Assembly (NCBI GenBank): GCA_031761405.1
Contig: JASEVX010000001.1
Span: forward strand, 20,921,584 to 20,985,583
Length of the DNA stretch: 64,000 nucleotides
Direction of reading: 5' to 3'
DNA from: Serripes groenlandicus
Lineage: Eukaryota > Mollusca > Bivalvia > Cardiida > Cardiidae
The stretch's first letter is position 1. Every line of letters starts with the position of its first letter. The notes beneath the pieces were generated by a model. The model made no database searches and was not told the origin of the DNA. It saw nothing but the letters and a program-made list of their open reading frames with translations. Shown in pieces: positions 55,311 to 64,000 of the stretch. Position numbers and translations under genes: made by a program.

Positions 55311-56496
55311 ATCGAGATCATGCTGAAATGGAATCTCTTTGTAAAGTGTTTTAACGACTTTCCTCTTTATATCATATCTATAGATATCAATAACGAGAAT
55401 TGATTGATTGATTTTCCGACACGTAAATGTCTTTTGACGCATCTGCAGCGGACGAAATTTGAAAACATTGCAAGAATAGAATAGGTTGCTAGTAACTAGC
55501 CATAGATTTTGCTTCAATTATATCCTCTCCTTTACAATCGATTGAAGGGTCATGGGTTCTAGTTATTGTTTGGCCTCTTCATTTTCTACTTTGTAACTTT
55601 CAACAGTTTTCCATGTGCCATACTACGAGGCAAATGATCCATGCAACATTCTATTCTGTAGGGTACTTGGAAGGGGCAGAACTGTTTAAATAACAAATAA
55701 ACAATAAGTATATATATATATATATATATACAACACTTTTAATCTTAATTTGTTTCTAGTAATTATATATATATACAACAATAATACTAATCTATAACAA
55801 ATAAGTTAAATGTTTTTTTCTTGCTGTGTAAACAGTAAAAGGAGAATTTGCTTATTTAAACAATTTCTTAATTCCCATAACCTTTCTTTACCGTCGTATA
55901 AACCAAATTTGTATTTGAAGGCTGTTATAAGTAAAAAACTTAAATGTTGCCAATTTAATCACATATCTTATCATTATAATAGCCAAATAATTAACAAAAG
56001 TTACAATTAAAGTCTGCATCTGTTGTCGAAATATCCACAGGTGCATTAACATAAGATTTGTGAAACCAATTTGTGCATATATCACATTGTACCATGACGG
56101 TATCGACACATCCCGGCAAGTTACAAATACATAAATGTTTATGATAGGTTTATTGGGAAAAGGGGTTACATTTATAATTTGTTTGGAATGACACTCGTAC
56201 ACAATGGTAATTAACAGTGTATGGTCACGCATCCTTAATTGATTTGGCAAGCTTAAACACCATTTAAAGGAAACAGCGGCCAGCTTAGGTGTATACTGTA
56301 GAGTAAAATGAGGACGGCACAGGTATTGGTTTTCTCTGGAGCATTTAATCCTTTTATAATGCAAATGAATTCAAAAGCCTCTGAAGTCTGAAGCATGTTT
56401 CTTTTAAAGTGCACATATAAATATTAGTACTGCCTTTTTCCACAATATTTTTTCTACATGATTTCGATTACTCTTTCATTTGGATAGATGTTTCTT
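55311..56496. other. AT-rich stretch with a (TA)n run
   Basis: A (TA)n microsatellite at about 55710-55729 and a shorter one near 55765. ORFs on both strands here lack motifs. No gene recognised. Confidence 0.45.
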
Positions 56497-57175
56497 TTTT
56501 AGCTCACCTGAGCACGAAGTGCTGAAAGTTAGTTATTGTGATCTCCTTTTGTCCGGCGTCTGTCGTCCGTCAACATCTTCTCCTCTGTAACGAGTGGGTC
56601 AATTGGGATGAAACTTCACAGAAAGCATCCTCTCATTGACCTCACCAGAATTCCTTCAAATGTTTGTGATTCATGCGGAATTATGGTTTCTATGGCAACG
56701 AAAATAAAATAACTTTAAAATTCTTCTTCTACCAAACTGGTTGGCAGATTTTCAAATTATTTTAAAGAAGTGTTCCTTGGCCGCCAGGGAGCGGGGCTTT
56801 TTTGCCTTATATGGCTATAGTGTAAACTCAAAAAAATCTTCTCCTCCAAAAGTGTCAGGCCGATTTTCAAATAATTTTGTAGAAATGTTCCTAGGGTGAC
56901 CCTCTATCAGATTCCTTCCAGCCAAGTTGATTGGTCGAAAAACATGGCCGCCAGCGGGCGGGGCTTTTTTGCCTAATATGGCTATAGTAAAAACTTGAAA
57001 AAATTTCTCCTCCGAGAGTGTTTGGCCAATTTTCAATTCTTTTTGTAGAAATGTTCATTGGGAGACCATCTATCAGATTCCTCCAAGCCATGTTGATTGG
57101 TCGAAAATCATGGCCGCCAGGGGGCAGGGCTATTTGGCCTTATATGGCTATAGTGAAAACTTGAAAAATCTCTTG
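56497..57175 (-). mobile_element. Tandem-core AGCTAAAA-type element, reversed
   Basis: The plus strand starts 'tttttagctcacctgagcac' (the element's 3' hairpin end), then 'atctccttttgtccggcgtc' and the single-copy tail, then three core units with 'ctatcagattccttccagcc', 'gattggtcgaaaaacatggc' and 'ggggcttttttgcct'. Same family as 9875-11128. The 5' end is missing. Confidence 0.75.
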
Positions 57176-57719
57176 TTAGTAAGAAGCTTTTTAGTAAGAT
57201 TTTAGAAAACCCTTGGTCAATTGTGATTTTTTTGTAACAAAAATTGGTAAATACTATAATGAGTGAGTCGGGGCCATAATGGTTATCCATTTGTTTTACA
57301 TGTCTTTTGAAACTTGGAAATTAAATATAATATTCACATGTATGTCTCATGATTTATTTTTATAGACAACTAAAATGGCATTTAATTTTAACGTATGCGT
57401 CATTTATTCTTTTACCCGAAGTTGTAATATTTATAAACAAGGCATAGTTTATAAATCACACATCTATGCAAAGGCAAATGTTTGAACAGTTTTATGTACC
57501 CAAACAAATCTGGTGCCTTCAGCGCTTTGATTCAAATTTTAGCTCTCTTTATTTAATAGTAATTACTAAGAACTTACAATTTATGACTTACAACTTATAA
57601 TTTATGACTAAACACTTAGAACTCAAGTACATGTATAATTATAATTCATCAGTCAAAACGGAGTTCCTTTCATATTGAATGATGTTACATTTTCTTTGGA
57701 GTTTCTAGATTATTGTGAT

Positions 57720-58470
57720 ATGTTATACGTCCGTTGCATGTGCAGTGGTCCAAGCATAATTCTCGATACCTGGAACTGGACTCTCACACTGATATAACTG
57801 GTACAGACGTATATTTACAGATTGAGATACACGAAAAGAGCGTACAAGCTGCTTGTGCGTCATGGATATTCCCTTTGAACATGTATACATGTATAAGTCA
57901 ATTGAAACGAATTCTTAATAAGAACAATTTAAACAGATGACATCTGGTGTATAACCCATTGCCAATTAACGATATTATTGACGTTGTAAAGAGTGAACTG
58001 CAAACTAGTTGCTAAATTTCTTGGATATAGAGCTATGTGGCGTAGGTTGGTAAGTGATCACATAATGCACGTTAAGCAAGTATTGCGAAATTATTACATA
58101 CTTTCATATTGTCCCGTTCTTTTTGCAATGAAGAAAGTGGTCACGATTTTTCGGTCATGACCGGTGTCAAGGAGTGATCATGACCGTAGATAAGGACGTG
58201 CGAACATTCCGTATAATTAACATGCTAGGGGCTTGAAACGAATTATAAAGAAGAAGAATTTACGCAGACGACAGCTGGTTTATAACCTTTGGCCAATTAA
58301 CGAGTGAACTGCAAACTTGTGGCTGATCACTTGGATATAGAGATGTGTGCGTGGGTTGGTCAATGATCAATAGAATGCACGTTAAGCAAGTATTGCGAAT
58401 TATTGCATACTTTCATATTGTTCCGTTCACATATATATATGCTGAGCGCAAAGCATTAGGAAAATATACT
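57720..58470 (+). pseudogene. Integrase-core-family gene fragment, copy 2, internally duplicated
   Basis: Same content as 45400-45865: 'DVYLQIEIHEKSVQAAC', then 'HLVYNPLPINDIIDVVKSEL', then 'LGYRAMWRRLVSDHIMHVK'. Here about 330 bp more follows, a second diverged unit ('acgcagacgacagctggttt', 'cacgttaagcaagtattgcg'), so copy 2 has an internal tandem duplication, or copy 1 a deletion between the repeats. Stops and frame shifts throughout. Confidence 0.45.
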
Positions 58471-58490
58471 TCTACCATTGTTTAACGACT

Positions 58491-58566
58491 TTGGTGTGTC
58501 GCGGCTGGGGATCGAACCCGAAACCTCCCGTTCCCGAGGCGGACGCCATGACCATCGGGGACCATA
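58491..58566 (-). mobile_element. tRNA-like repeat head, copy 2
   Basis: Identical to 45880-45956, with the perfect B box GGGTTCGATCCCC on the minus strand. Confidence 0.5.
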
Positions 58567-58637
58567 CGTGTTCCTTTATAATGACACAACAAGGATAATA
58601 CAATGATGAACGTTTTGTTCATTTAATCAAGAAAATA

Positions 58638-58935
58638 AACAAGAGGCCCAATATCGCTCCACTGTCATTAGGCAAACCATTAACCACTAAAGCCATATAA
58701 GGAAAAACAGACTCGGGCCCCCTAGTGGACAGGTTTTTCTAACCAATTAGCATGGCTCGTTTTCAGACGACTTTTCAAAACGTAATGAGCAATTTCTCCC
58801 TGTGCTACAATGTTTTTACTCTATTTAATAATTACACTTTCATTAAAAAAAAGATTTTGACATTTTCCAATACATGTTTTTAAAGTGCGTCCAAATGCTG
58901 CAGAGCTATTGTATATGGGAAAGAGTTTAACGCTA
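58638..58935 (+). repeat. AACAAGAGGCCC element start and TTAA MITE remnant, copy 2
   Basis: Copy of 46018-46315 with minor differences. Confidence 0.55.
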
Positions 58936-59195
58936 TGACTTAATATATAATACTTAAACCTTAAATCTAAGACTTAATATTAAATACTTATGACTTAATA
59001 CTTAACCCATAAAAGTTAAGACTTAATAATTAAAACTTAACAGTTAGAATATTTTTTTTAAACATTAAAAGTTAAGACTTAATAGTTAGTACTTAACAGT
59101 TAGAAGATTTTTAAACATTAAAAGTTAAGACTTAATAGTTAGTACTTAACAGTTATGAATTAATATTTAATACTTAAAAGTTAAGACTTAATACT
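58935..59195 (+). repeat. 28-bp minisatellite, copy 2 (shorter)
   Basis: Same units as 46320-46640 but fewer of them. Confidence 0.85.
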
Positions 59196-59364
59196 TATAA
59201 GGAATTAAATATTCGTATAAGGAAAAGAAAATGAAGAAATACGCTCTTAAATATTACTTAGTGCTAAGCATCATTGCAGAAATTGGGGTTATGTTATAAG
59301 TCATGTTAAAACGTTACATTCGGATGAATAATATGCATAGACAGATAGACTTAATTAAATGTTC

Positions 59365-59840
59365 AATTTTGTTGGGAAGTCTGTGGCTGCTGGTCTACTA
59401 TATGGATTATAATCAAGCCCCATCTTCATCACAATGTCTACAGCTGTTTTGGGGGGTCGAATCCATCTGGTACAGCTTTTGTATGACCTGTGGTCTATTG
59501 AAAATATGTTTTCTGGCTAAACGTCTCTTAGCAATGTAACATGACTACTGTTGTGCAGATAAGCAGCAGCTTGGGTAATCTTTTCAGCAATGCGACACTT
59601 TTCTGGTAGTGATATTTGTTTACATTGATCACCAAACAGTAAGTCATCTAAATTAGAATATTGAGTGTACTCAGACACAATGTGTAAACCATTATTATTA
59701 AATGAATGTGCTATAAATAAAACTATATTTGAATATCTTATGCTGCTGAGAACATTAACCTCACGTGCAAGTGCTTTTTGTACCGATTTTCACTGTTTTA
59801 ACTGCCACAGGTGTGCACAGCCAATGGGACCTATGTACTG
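59365..59840 (-). pseudogene. Broken TKL-like protein kinase domain
   Basis: Minus strand. The beta-3 motif VAVKTVKIGTKS is at 59808-59773, followed by a frame change into 'QKALAREVNVLSSIRYSNIV' (helix C with its Glu codon at 59762-59760) and 'HIVSEYTQYSNLDDLLFG', 'LPEKCRIAEKITQAAAYLH'. The catalytic loop reads 'LLRDV*PENI': the HRD His is Leu and the catalytic Lys codon is a TAG at 59519-59517. The activation loop and most of the C-lobe are missing, and the reading goes straight to 'VDIVMKMGLDYNPYSRPAA', the last helix with its conserved Arg-Pro. This is a dead kinase. The style (S-E-Y-x-x-x-S-N-L-D-D-L-L-F-G) fits Raf/TKL-like kinases that are numerous in molluscs. The C-terminal position behind the other fragments fits one gene. 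Confidence 0.75.
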
Positions 59841-60449
59841 TTACAAGGCTTCCTTATACACTTTGCGGTTCCTTGGTAAGGTTTTAAAACGGATATCTGG
59901 CACATTACTATCTGTTGTCACAGTACTTGTCTTAGCTGGTAGATAGGAGGTTTTAAGGGATTGACTTAGTAGACTGCAAGATGATAGTGTTACCTGTTGA
60001 TCCGGAATACAGATATTTTGTCCACCTTGCCCTAAGTGACTCCCGACAGAAATATTGTCTGGCTGATCTGGAAAAAGAAATCGCTTTATCATATTGCCTC
60101 CAGTGATAATGGCCTCTTGTTGATCTTGCTCTAAGTTAATGCCAACAGTTATCATATGTTGACCCTGCTCTAACTGACTACCAACATATGTTTTTGGTTG
60201 CAGATTAGCAAGAATGGTGGTTTGTTGAGCTTCCACTGACATACCACTTATTACAAGTGCAGTTTCCTGGTCTTCAGCTATTGTGTTGTGGAAGCCTTGT
60301 CCCAACTGTTCACTGAAATATGACGGATGTTCAAATTCCGTAACATCTAAATTTGTATAAAACACATAAACATTATCAATATCTTTCATCGATAATGTGT
60401 ATACATACTCCTGATTCTCTATTTTGCTCACTGGAATATAGTTGTTCAT
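59841..60449 (-). pseudogene. Gln-rich linker region of the kinase pseudogene (202 codons open)
   Basis: Opens with ATG behind an acceptor-like TTCAAAG and runs 202 codons: 'YVYTLSMKDIDNVYVFYTNL', then repeated acidic/Gln-rich segments ('GSQLEQGQHMITVGINLEQD', 'GSHLGQGGQNI') and a basic end 'LPRNRKVYKEAL' before a TAA. The next bases begin the kinase N-lobe in another frame. Low complexity, probably a disordered linker. A copy with a few substitutions is at 47309-47704. Long openness here may reflect recent death of the gene. Confidence 0.55.
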
Positions 60450-60522
60450 CTTTGAATGAGCTGAAGCACATTTATCTGTGCTTGTTTACCACGGTACCTA
60501 GATACATGAATCTCCTCCACAT

Positions 60523-60821
60523 TCATATCCAAATATTACATCTGGGACATGCATTTGGCAGATGTGCAGCTTGGGGAAAAACTAGTTTATTATTGCTCAT
60601 TTCTTCTCCTTCAATATTAATAAATCCCTCTATTTCATCAAAAGACAATGAAAACCCATTTTCTAATGGGTTGTACATTTCATCTTCATCTTCATGTAAA
60701 GAGGCAAGATCGATACACGAATCTGTACTGTGGCAAGAAAGGATAGATACTTCACCATCATATGCCGAGTTAATGCTTCTCTTGAATTTAATCTTCATAT
60801 TTCCTGGTATTTTGTTATTCA
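60523..60821 (-). pseudogene. Acidic exon of the kinase pseudogene
   Basis: An acceptor-like CGTTTTGTAG (AG at 60823-60822) precedes 99 open codons: 'NNKIPGNMKIKFKRSINSAY', then a strongly acidic part 'LASLHEDEDEMYNPLENG' and 'FDEIEGFINIEGEEM', ending 'PNACPRCNIWI' with a Cys-x2-Cys. No ATG start. It lies between the GGG-type domain and the Gln-rich region on the same strand, so I treat it as one gene's exon. The function of this part is unknown. Confidence 0.5.
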
Positions 60822-60933
60822 CTACAAAACGATGAGTCTTCGTTGGCTCATGGTATTTTCCGGGTTCATTTTCGTTCTAGCGTGTTTAAAAATATATATG
60901 AAACTGGGATGACTACAGTCCATTGGAGTGAAG

Positions 60934-61222
60934 TTATTCCTGGAATGAGCATTCATTTCCTTCTAGGTCTCTGAATGATGTTATTTCTAATCCAGACAAG
61001 CTTCCCACAGTCACATCCATACCATCAAGTGAGCGATGTGTAATTTTTCTCTCTGGAAAAAAATAACCTTTTGCCCATTTCAACATTCATAGGCTCCTCT
61101 TTATCATAAGTAAACGTTCTTGTACCTCCGCCTCTGGCACAAGTCACAACACGGTATATTGACTTGTGATAGTACAGCCATCCAAGATTTAGAGTGTACC
61201 TCTTTCTGTCCTTCTGCCAAGT
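60934..61222 (-). pseudogene. N-terminal LFFP/GGG domain of the kinase pseudogene, one frameshift
   Basis: The acceptor GCTTTCAG (AG at 61224-61223) precedes 'WQKDRKRYTLNLGWLYYHK', 'VVTCARGGGTRTFTYDKEEP' and 'GKRLFF'. The frame then changes at the run of seven A (61057-61063, plus strand) and continues 'PERKITHRSLDG', 'MDVTVGSLSGLEITSFRD' to a stop at 60934. The order W-x-x-D-x-x-R-Y-x-L-x-x-G-W, GGG(T/V)R, G-K-x-L-F-F-P and T-V-G-x-L is one I associate with a bivalve-expanded domain found ahead of TKL kinases or zinc-finger regions. The domain has no characterised function that I know of. One indel makes this copy non-functional, unless it is a sequencing error. Confidence 0.6.
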
Positions 61223-61436
61223 CTGAAAGCATTTTTTTTTTAATTATATACCTTATTGTGTGTTAAATCAAATGGCTTATCAGCATAGTAACAGCCACGA
61301 GTGCATCTTTCCTTGGAAGGCTTAGACAAGCTAACATTTCACCGTTACCGGATGCTGAAGTGTGCAAGTAACTGACAACTTTTTTCTACAGAAGGATGAT
61401 TTCTGCTGATCTCTTTCCAATTGTTAAAGCCGTTTA
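61223..61436. other. Upstream flank or intron of the pseudogene
   Basis: Poly-T (61232-61241) forms the pyrimidine tract of the acceptor when read on the minus strand. No upstream exon recognised. Confidence 0.4.
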
Positions 61437-61850
61437 TGATGAGCAATTGCAGCTTTTGCAAAAATGTTTTCAGTTTTATTGAAAAGATGGTTTGTTCACC
61501 TCAAGGATCATAAATATGTGAACTGTCGGGGTGATTTGACATAACGGATATTGAAAGCAGCATATACTCAACAATACAAACGAAACGACCTTTGAAAACT
61601 TGGTGAGCAATTGCTGCTTTTGCTGCAATGTTTTCATTTCTTTTTAATAGCATGTTGTTCACCCAAGGAGCATGAATTTGTGGCTTGTCATGGTGATTTG
61701 ACATAGATGATGTTAAACACGGCTTAAAACCCAAACAATGCAAACAAAATGACCTTTGAAAGCCTCGTGGGCAATTGCTGCTTTGGTCACAATGTTTTCA
61801 ACTCTATTGAATAGCTGTTTTGATTCACCCAGGGATCACAGTCATTGTCA
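61437..61850 (+). repeat. About 180-bp tandem repeat, 2.3 copies
   Basis: 'gagcaattgcagcttttgca'-type segments at about 61440, 61600 and 61770, each followed by 'aatgttttca', 'ttgttcacc' and 'gtgatttgacata'. The motif is related to the TTAA MITE core. Confidence 0.65.
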
Positions 61851-62035
61851 CTAGCCTCATTCGTCTTCCACCAATGGGCTAAATAATCCATGTGGGAGAT
61901 AGCCAGTTACCCGGGAAGAATGTTGTGTGGAGTACTGGTGCGATAAAGCCCGGAAACACACGTAAAGTGAACTGGCCACCGTGATATGACTGAAATACCG
62001 TTTAAAACGGAGTTTAACTCCAATATCAATGCAAT
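61851..62035 (+). mobile_element. SINE body, 5'-truncated
   Basis: 'cctcattcgtcttccaccaa', 'tgtgtggagtactggtgcga', 'gtgaactggccaccgtgata' and an end 'ggagtttaactccaatatca'. Head lost, moderately diverged. Confidence 0.7.
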
Positions 62036-62650
62036 AAATTACTTACATTTTCATCTGGTTGTTCATCCATCTTTGCCGCGCATTTGCCGAATAAGTATTT
62101 GAGTTCTAAGTGTTTAGTCATAAGTCATAAGTCATTAATCGTAAGTTGTAAGTAATAACTGTTAAGTCAAAAATGTCCTTCTTGCGCTTCCGTAATTTGT
62201 ACACTATTTGAACCTTGTGCAATTAGACTTATGCAGAAGTTGTTTTTTTAGATACTAATAGAGATGAGAGAACACTTGTTCATAATGATGTAAAGAATTG
62301 GTACTGCGTACTGCACAAGCGTTTAAGAAGATTATCCTTACGTGTGTGGGTTCTGATGACAAGAGATGACATGCACAGAGGTCCAGATAAGGAGGGGTAT
62401 ACAGCTCTTTTCCCCGCAATATCTTTCTTATTATCCAATCAAACCCAATGTTGAGACAATTCTTTTAAGATGCCACAACATAGGGTTATATGGTCAAATG
62501 AGGATTTTAGAACACGCAAAACGCCCTTTATCTACAGCTTTGCCTGAGCTTACACTGTTCTGAAATGACAAATTGTTCCGTTTCTCATGCACTGGCTCTT
62601 TTAATGTAATTGAGTGGAAGGAAATTCATGTATATCATACAATGTGCGTG
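62036..62650. other. Intergenic stretch
   Basis: 62095-62165 is a reversed copy of the 'cttacaacttataatttatg' flank seen near 45270 and 57575. A 65-codon ORF at 62366-62563 has no recognisable motif. No gene called. Confidence 0.4.
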
Positions 62651-62654
62651 AAGT

Positions 62655-63205
62655 TAGCCGGAGTAGCCGGAACAGCCGGAATAGCCGGAACTCCGGCTAC
62701 TCCGGCTGTACCAACCAGCCTGAACAGCCGGAGTTCCGGCTACTCCGGCTGCATTAACCAGCCGGAATAGCCGGAGTTCCGGCTACTCCGGCTGTATAAA
62801 CCGGCCGGATAAGCTGTATTTCCTATTACTTCGACTGTACTTACCAGCCGAATATCATCATTCCGGCTACTCCGGCTGTATTAACCAGCCGGAACTCAGG
62901 CTTCTCCGGCTGTATAAACCAGCCGGAACAGCTGGAACTCCGTCTACACCGACTGTATTTACCAGCCGTTAAAGTCGGAACTCCAGCTTCGTCGGCTGTA
63001 TTAACCAGTCGGAACAGGCGGAACTCCGGCTGGATAAATCAGCCGGAACAGGCGGAACAGATGAAACTCCCTCTACACCGACCGTATTAACAAACCGGAA
63101 CTCCAGCTGCGTCGGCTGTATTAACCAGCCGGAACAGAGGGAATTCCAGTAACACAAGCTGTATTAACCAGCCGAATAAGCGAAACTCCGGCAACTCCGA
63201 CTGTA
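62655..63205. repeat. GC-rich CCGG-motif satellite, short units
   Basis: Tandem units of roughly 45-65 bp built on AACCAGCCGGAACAGCCGGA and ACTCCGGCTACTCCGGCTGT, rich in inverted CCGG pairs (AGCCGGAGTAGCCGG/CCGGCTACTCCGGCT), so each unit can form a hairpin. The GC content contrasts sharply with the AT-rich flank. Small ORFs here are repeat products. Confidence 0.85.
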
Positions 63206-64000
63206 TTAACCATGCATGCTTCAATCCACCGTCCAATCCATCTATCTCGAGAAATAGGCACGCCAAAACGAGGGTGGGAGCCACTCTGTCGGCCCAACTC
63301 CGGCTGGGTTTTACAGCCGGCTGCGATAAATCCGGGTGGAATCCGCCTAGCGTGTCTGGGAGCCAGAGTGTGTCACTTTCACCTGACATATGCCAGGATG
63401 CCAGTTAAACTCTCTAATATCGAGCAATATACAGCCGGAGTTGGGCTGTAGACTTGGCCAAACTGCCCACTTCATCTGAACATGGCAGCCAGCTGCGATA
63501 AATCCGGGTGGAATCCGGCTAGTGTGACTCGGAGCAAGACTGAGGCGCTTTCACCTGGCATGCTTCAATCTACCGTCCAATCCATCTATCTCGAACAATA
63601 GGCACGCCAAAACGAGGGTGAGACCACTCTGTCGGCCCAACTCCGGCTGGGTTTTGCAGCCGGCTACGATACATCCGGGTGGAATCCGGCTAGCGTGTCT
63701 GGGAGCCAGAGTGTGTCACTTTCATTAGACATATATGTCAGGATGCCAGTTAAACTCTCTAATTTCCAGCCGGAGTTGGCCGGAGTTGGCCGGAGTTGGG
63801 CTGCCAGAACGCCAACTTCATGTGACCATTGCAGCCAGCTGTGATAAATCCGGGCGGAATTCGGCTAGTGCAACTCGGAGCCAGAGTGAGGCACTTTCAC
63901 GTGACACATGTCACGATGCCAGTTAAGCTTTCTAATTCGAACAGGACGGGTGCAAAGTCGGAAATATGTCGGGAAATCCAAACTCCGGCTGGGTTTTGCA
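63206..64000. repeat. GC-rich satellite with alternating 172-bp monomers (344-bp period), continues off window
   Basis: 'gctgcgataaatccgggtgg'-type monomers occur near 63322, 63492, 63664 and 63837, about 172 bp apart. Odd and even monomers differ ('agcgtgtctgggagccagag' against 'agtgtgactcggagcaagac'), and 'catgcttcaatcnaccgtcc' recurs 344 bp apart (63215, 63559), so the repeat unit is a dimer. 'caactccggctgggtttt' links it to the preceding short-unit satellite. It runs to the window edge. Confidence 0.85.

Larger units (their letters stand above)
50496..57532. other. 7.0-kb segment absent from the first copy
   Basis: In copy 1, 'atatcggttttt' joins directly to 'caaattttagctc' at 45179/45180; here 7037 bp lie between. 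The segment holds nested repeats (listed separately) and no recognisable gene or transposase. Its left edge ATTTGTTTGG (50496-50505) has an inverted match CCAAACAAAT 24 bp inside the right edge (57500-57509), which may be chance. Confidence 0.7.
47906..60238 (+). repeat. Second copy of the duplicated locus, with a 7-kb extra segment
   Basis: 47906-50495 aligns to 43081-45179, and 57533-60238 aligns to 45180-47705. Extra in this copy: a 577-bp tandem duplication (48914-49490 and 49491-50067), 7037 bp at 50496-57532, and about 330 bp near 58100-58430. It continues past the point where copy 1 is cut by the gap. Confidence 0.85.

Noticed and set aside
60353..60835. 160-codon plus-strand ORF over the pseudogene
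   Set aside because: Antisense to two acidic or Gln-rich minus-strand exons. The minus frames have splice signals and domain order; this one has none.

Overview
The window looks like a piece of a bivalve mollusc nuclear genome. It is AT-rich and intron-rich, and it is dominated by interspersed repeats that I associate with bivalves: elements that begin AACAAGAGGGCC and end in a GGTGAGCTAAAA hairpin, tRNA-headed SINEs ending in (AATC)n, TTAA-flanked MITEs, and GGTCAAGGTCACTG repeats. There are no bacterial-style operons. Real coding sequence is sparse and occurs as isolated exons, almost all on the minus strand. Two 200-base N gaps (8366-8565 and 47706-47905) mark contig joins.

Region by region: 1-2.5 kb holds tandem-core repeats and small inverted-repeat elements. 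At 2.6-7.7 kb, two phase-compatible minus-strand exons form the 5' part of a gene: a SAM-domain first exon (7706-7506) and a large exon (3711-2587) with a UBZ-like zinc finger, ending just before the point where a HECT E3 ligase domain would start. The roughly 3.8-kb intron is filled with repeats. A 21-bp minisatellite running into the first gap lies directly 5' of the start codon. At 8.9-15 kb three more minus-strand exons occur: two unassigned exons with matching splice phase, and one carrying the N-terminal half of a SET methyltransferase domain. Large tandem-core elements separate them (9.9-11.1, 11.6-13.4 and 13.4-14.0 kb).

15.9-23 kb is transposon territory: a reversed SINE, a 1.35-kb TA-flanked element with perfect 27-bp inverted ends, two TTAA-type MITEs, and a repeat block that recurs inverted at 35 kb. 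23.7-29.0 kb is a satellite-bearing unit with inverted ends. It contains about 2.8 kb of 28-bp monomers organised into roughly 600-bp higher-order repeats, and it is interrupted by a decayed CR1-like LINE fragment. 29-43 kb is mostly gene-poor repeats: a CA microsatellite, hairpin and fold-back elements, duplicated AT-rich blocks, a LINE 3' fragment, and a candidate membrane-anchor exon at 40.5 kb.

43.1-47.7 kb and 47.9-60.2 kb are near-identical, collinear copies of one locus, broken exactly at the second N gap. The simplest reading is two allelic contigs placed end to end, not a true duplication. They differ by a 7.0-kb segment (50496-57532), a 577-bp tandem duplication and smaller indels. 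Both copies carry the same decayed minus-strand kinase gene, which continues to 61.2 kb in the second copy. Its upstream part has an LFFP/GGG domain, an acidic exon and a Gln-rich region, followed by a broken TKL-like kinase domain with a stop in the catalytic loop. The window ends in a GC-rich satellite (62.6-64.0 kb) built on CCGG motifs, with alternating 172-bp monomers.

Family names come from recognising motifs by eye. No database search was possible.
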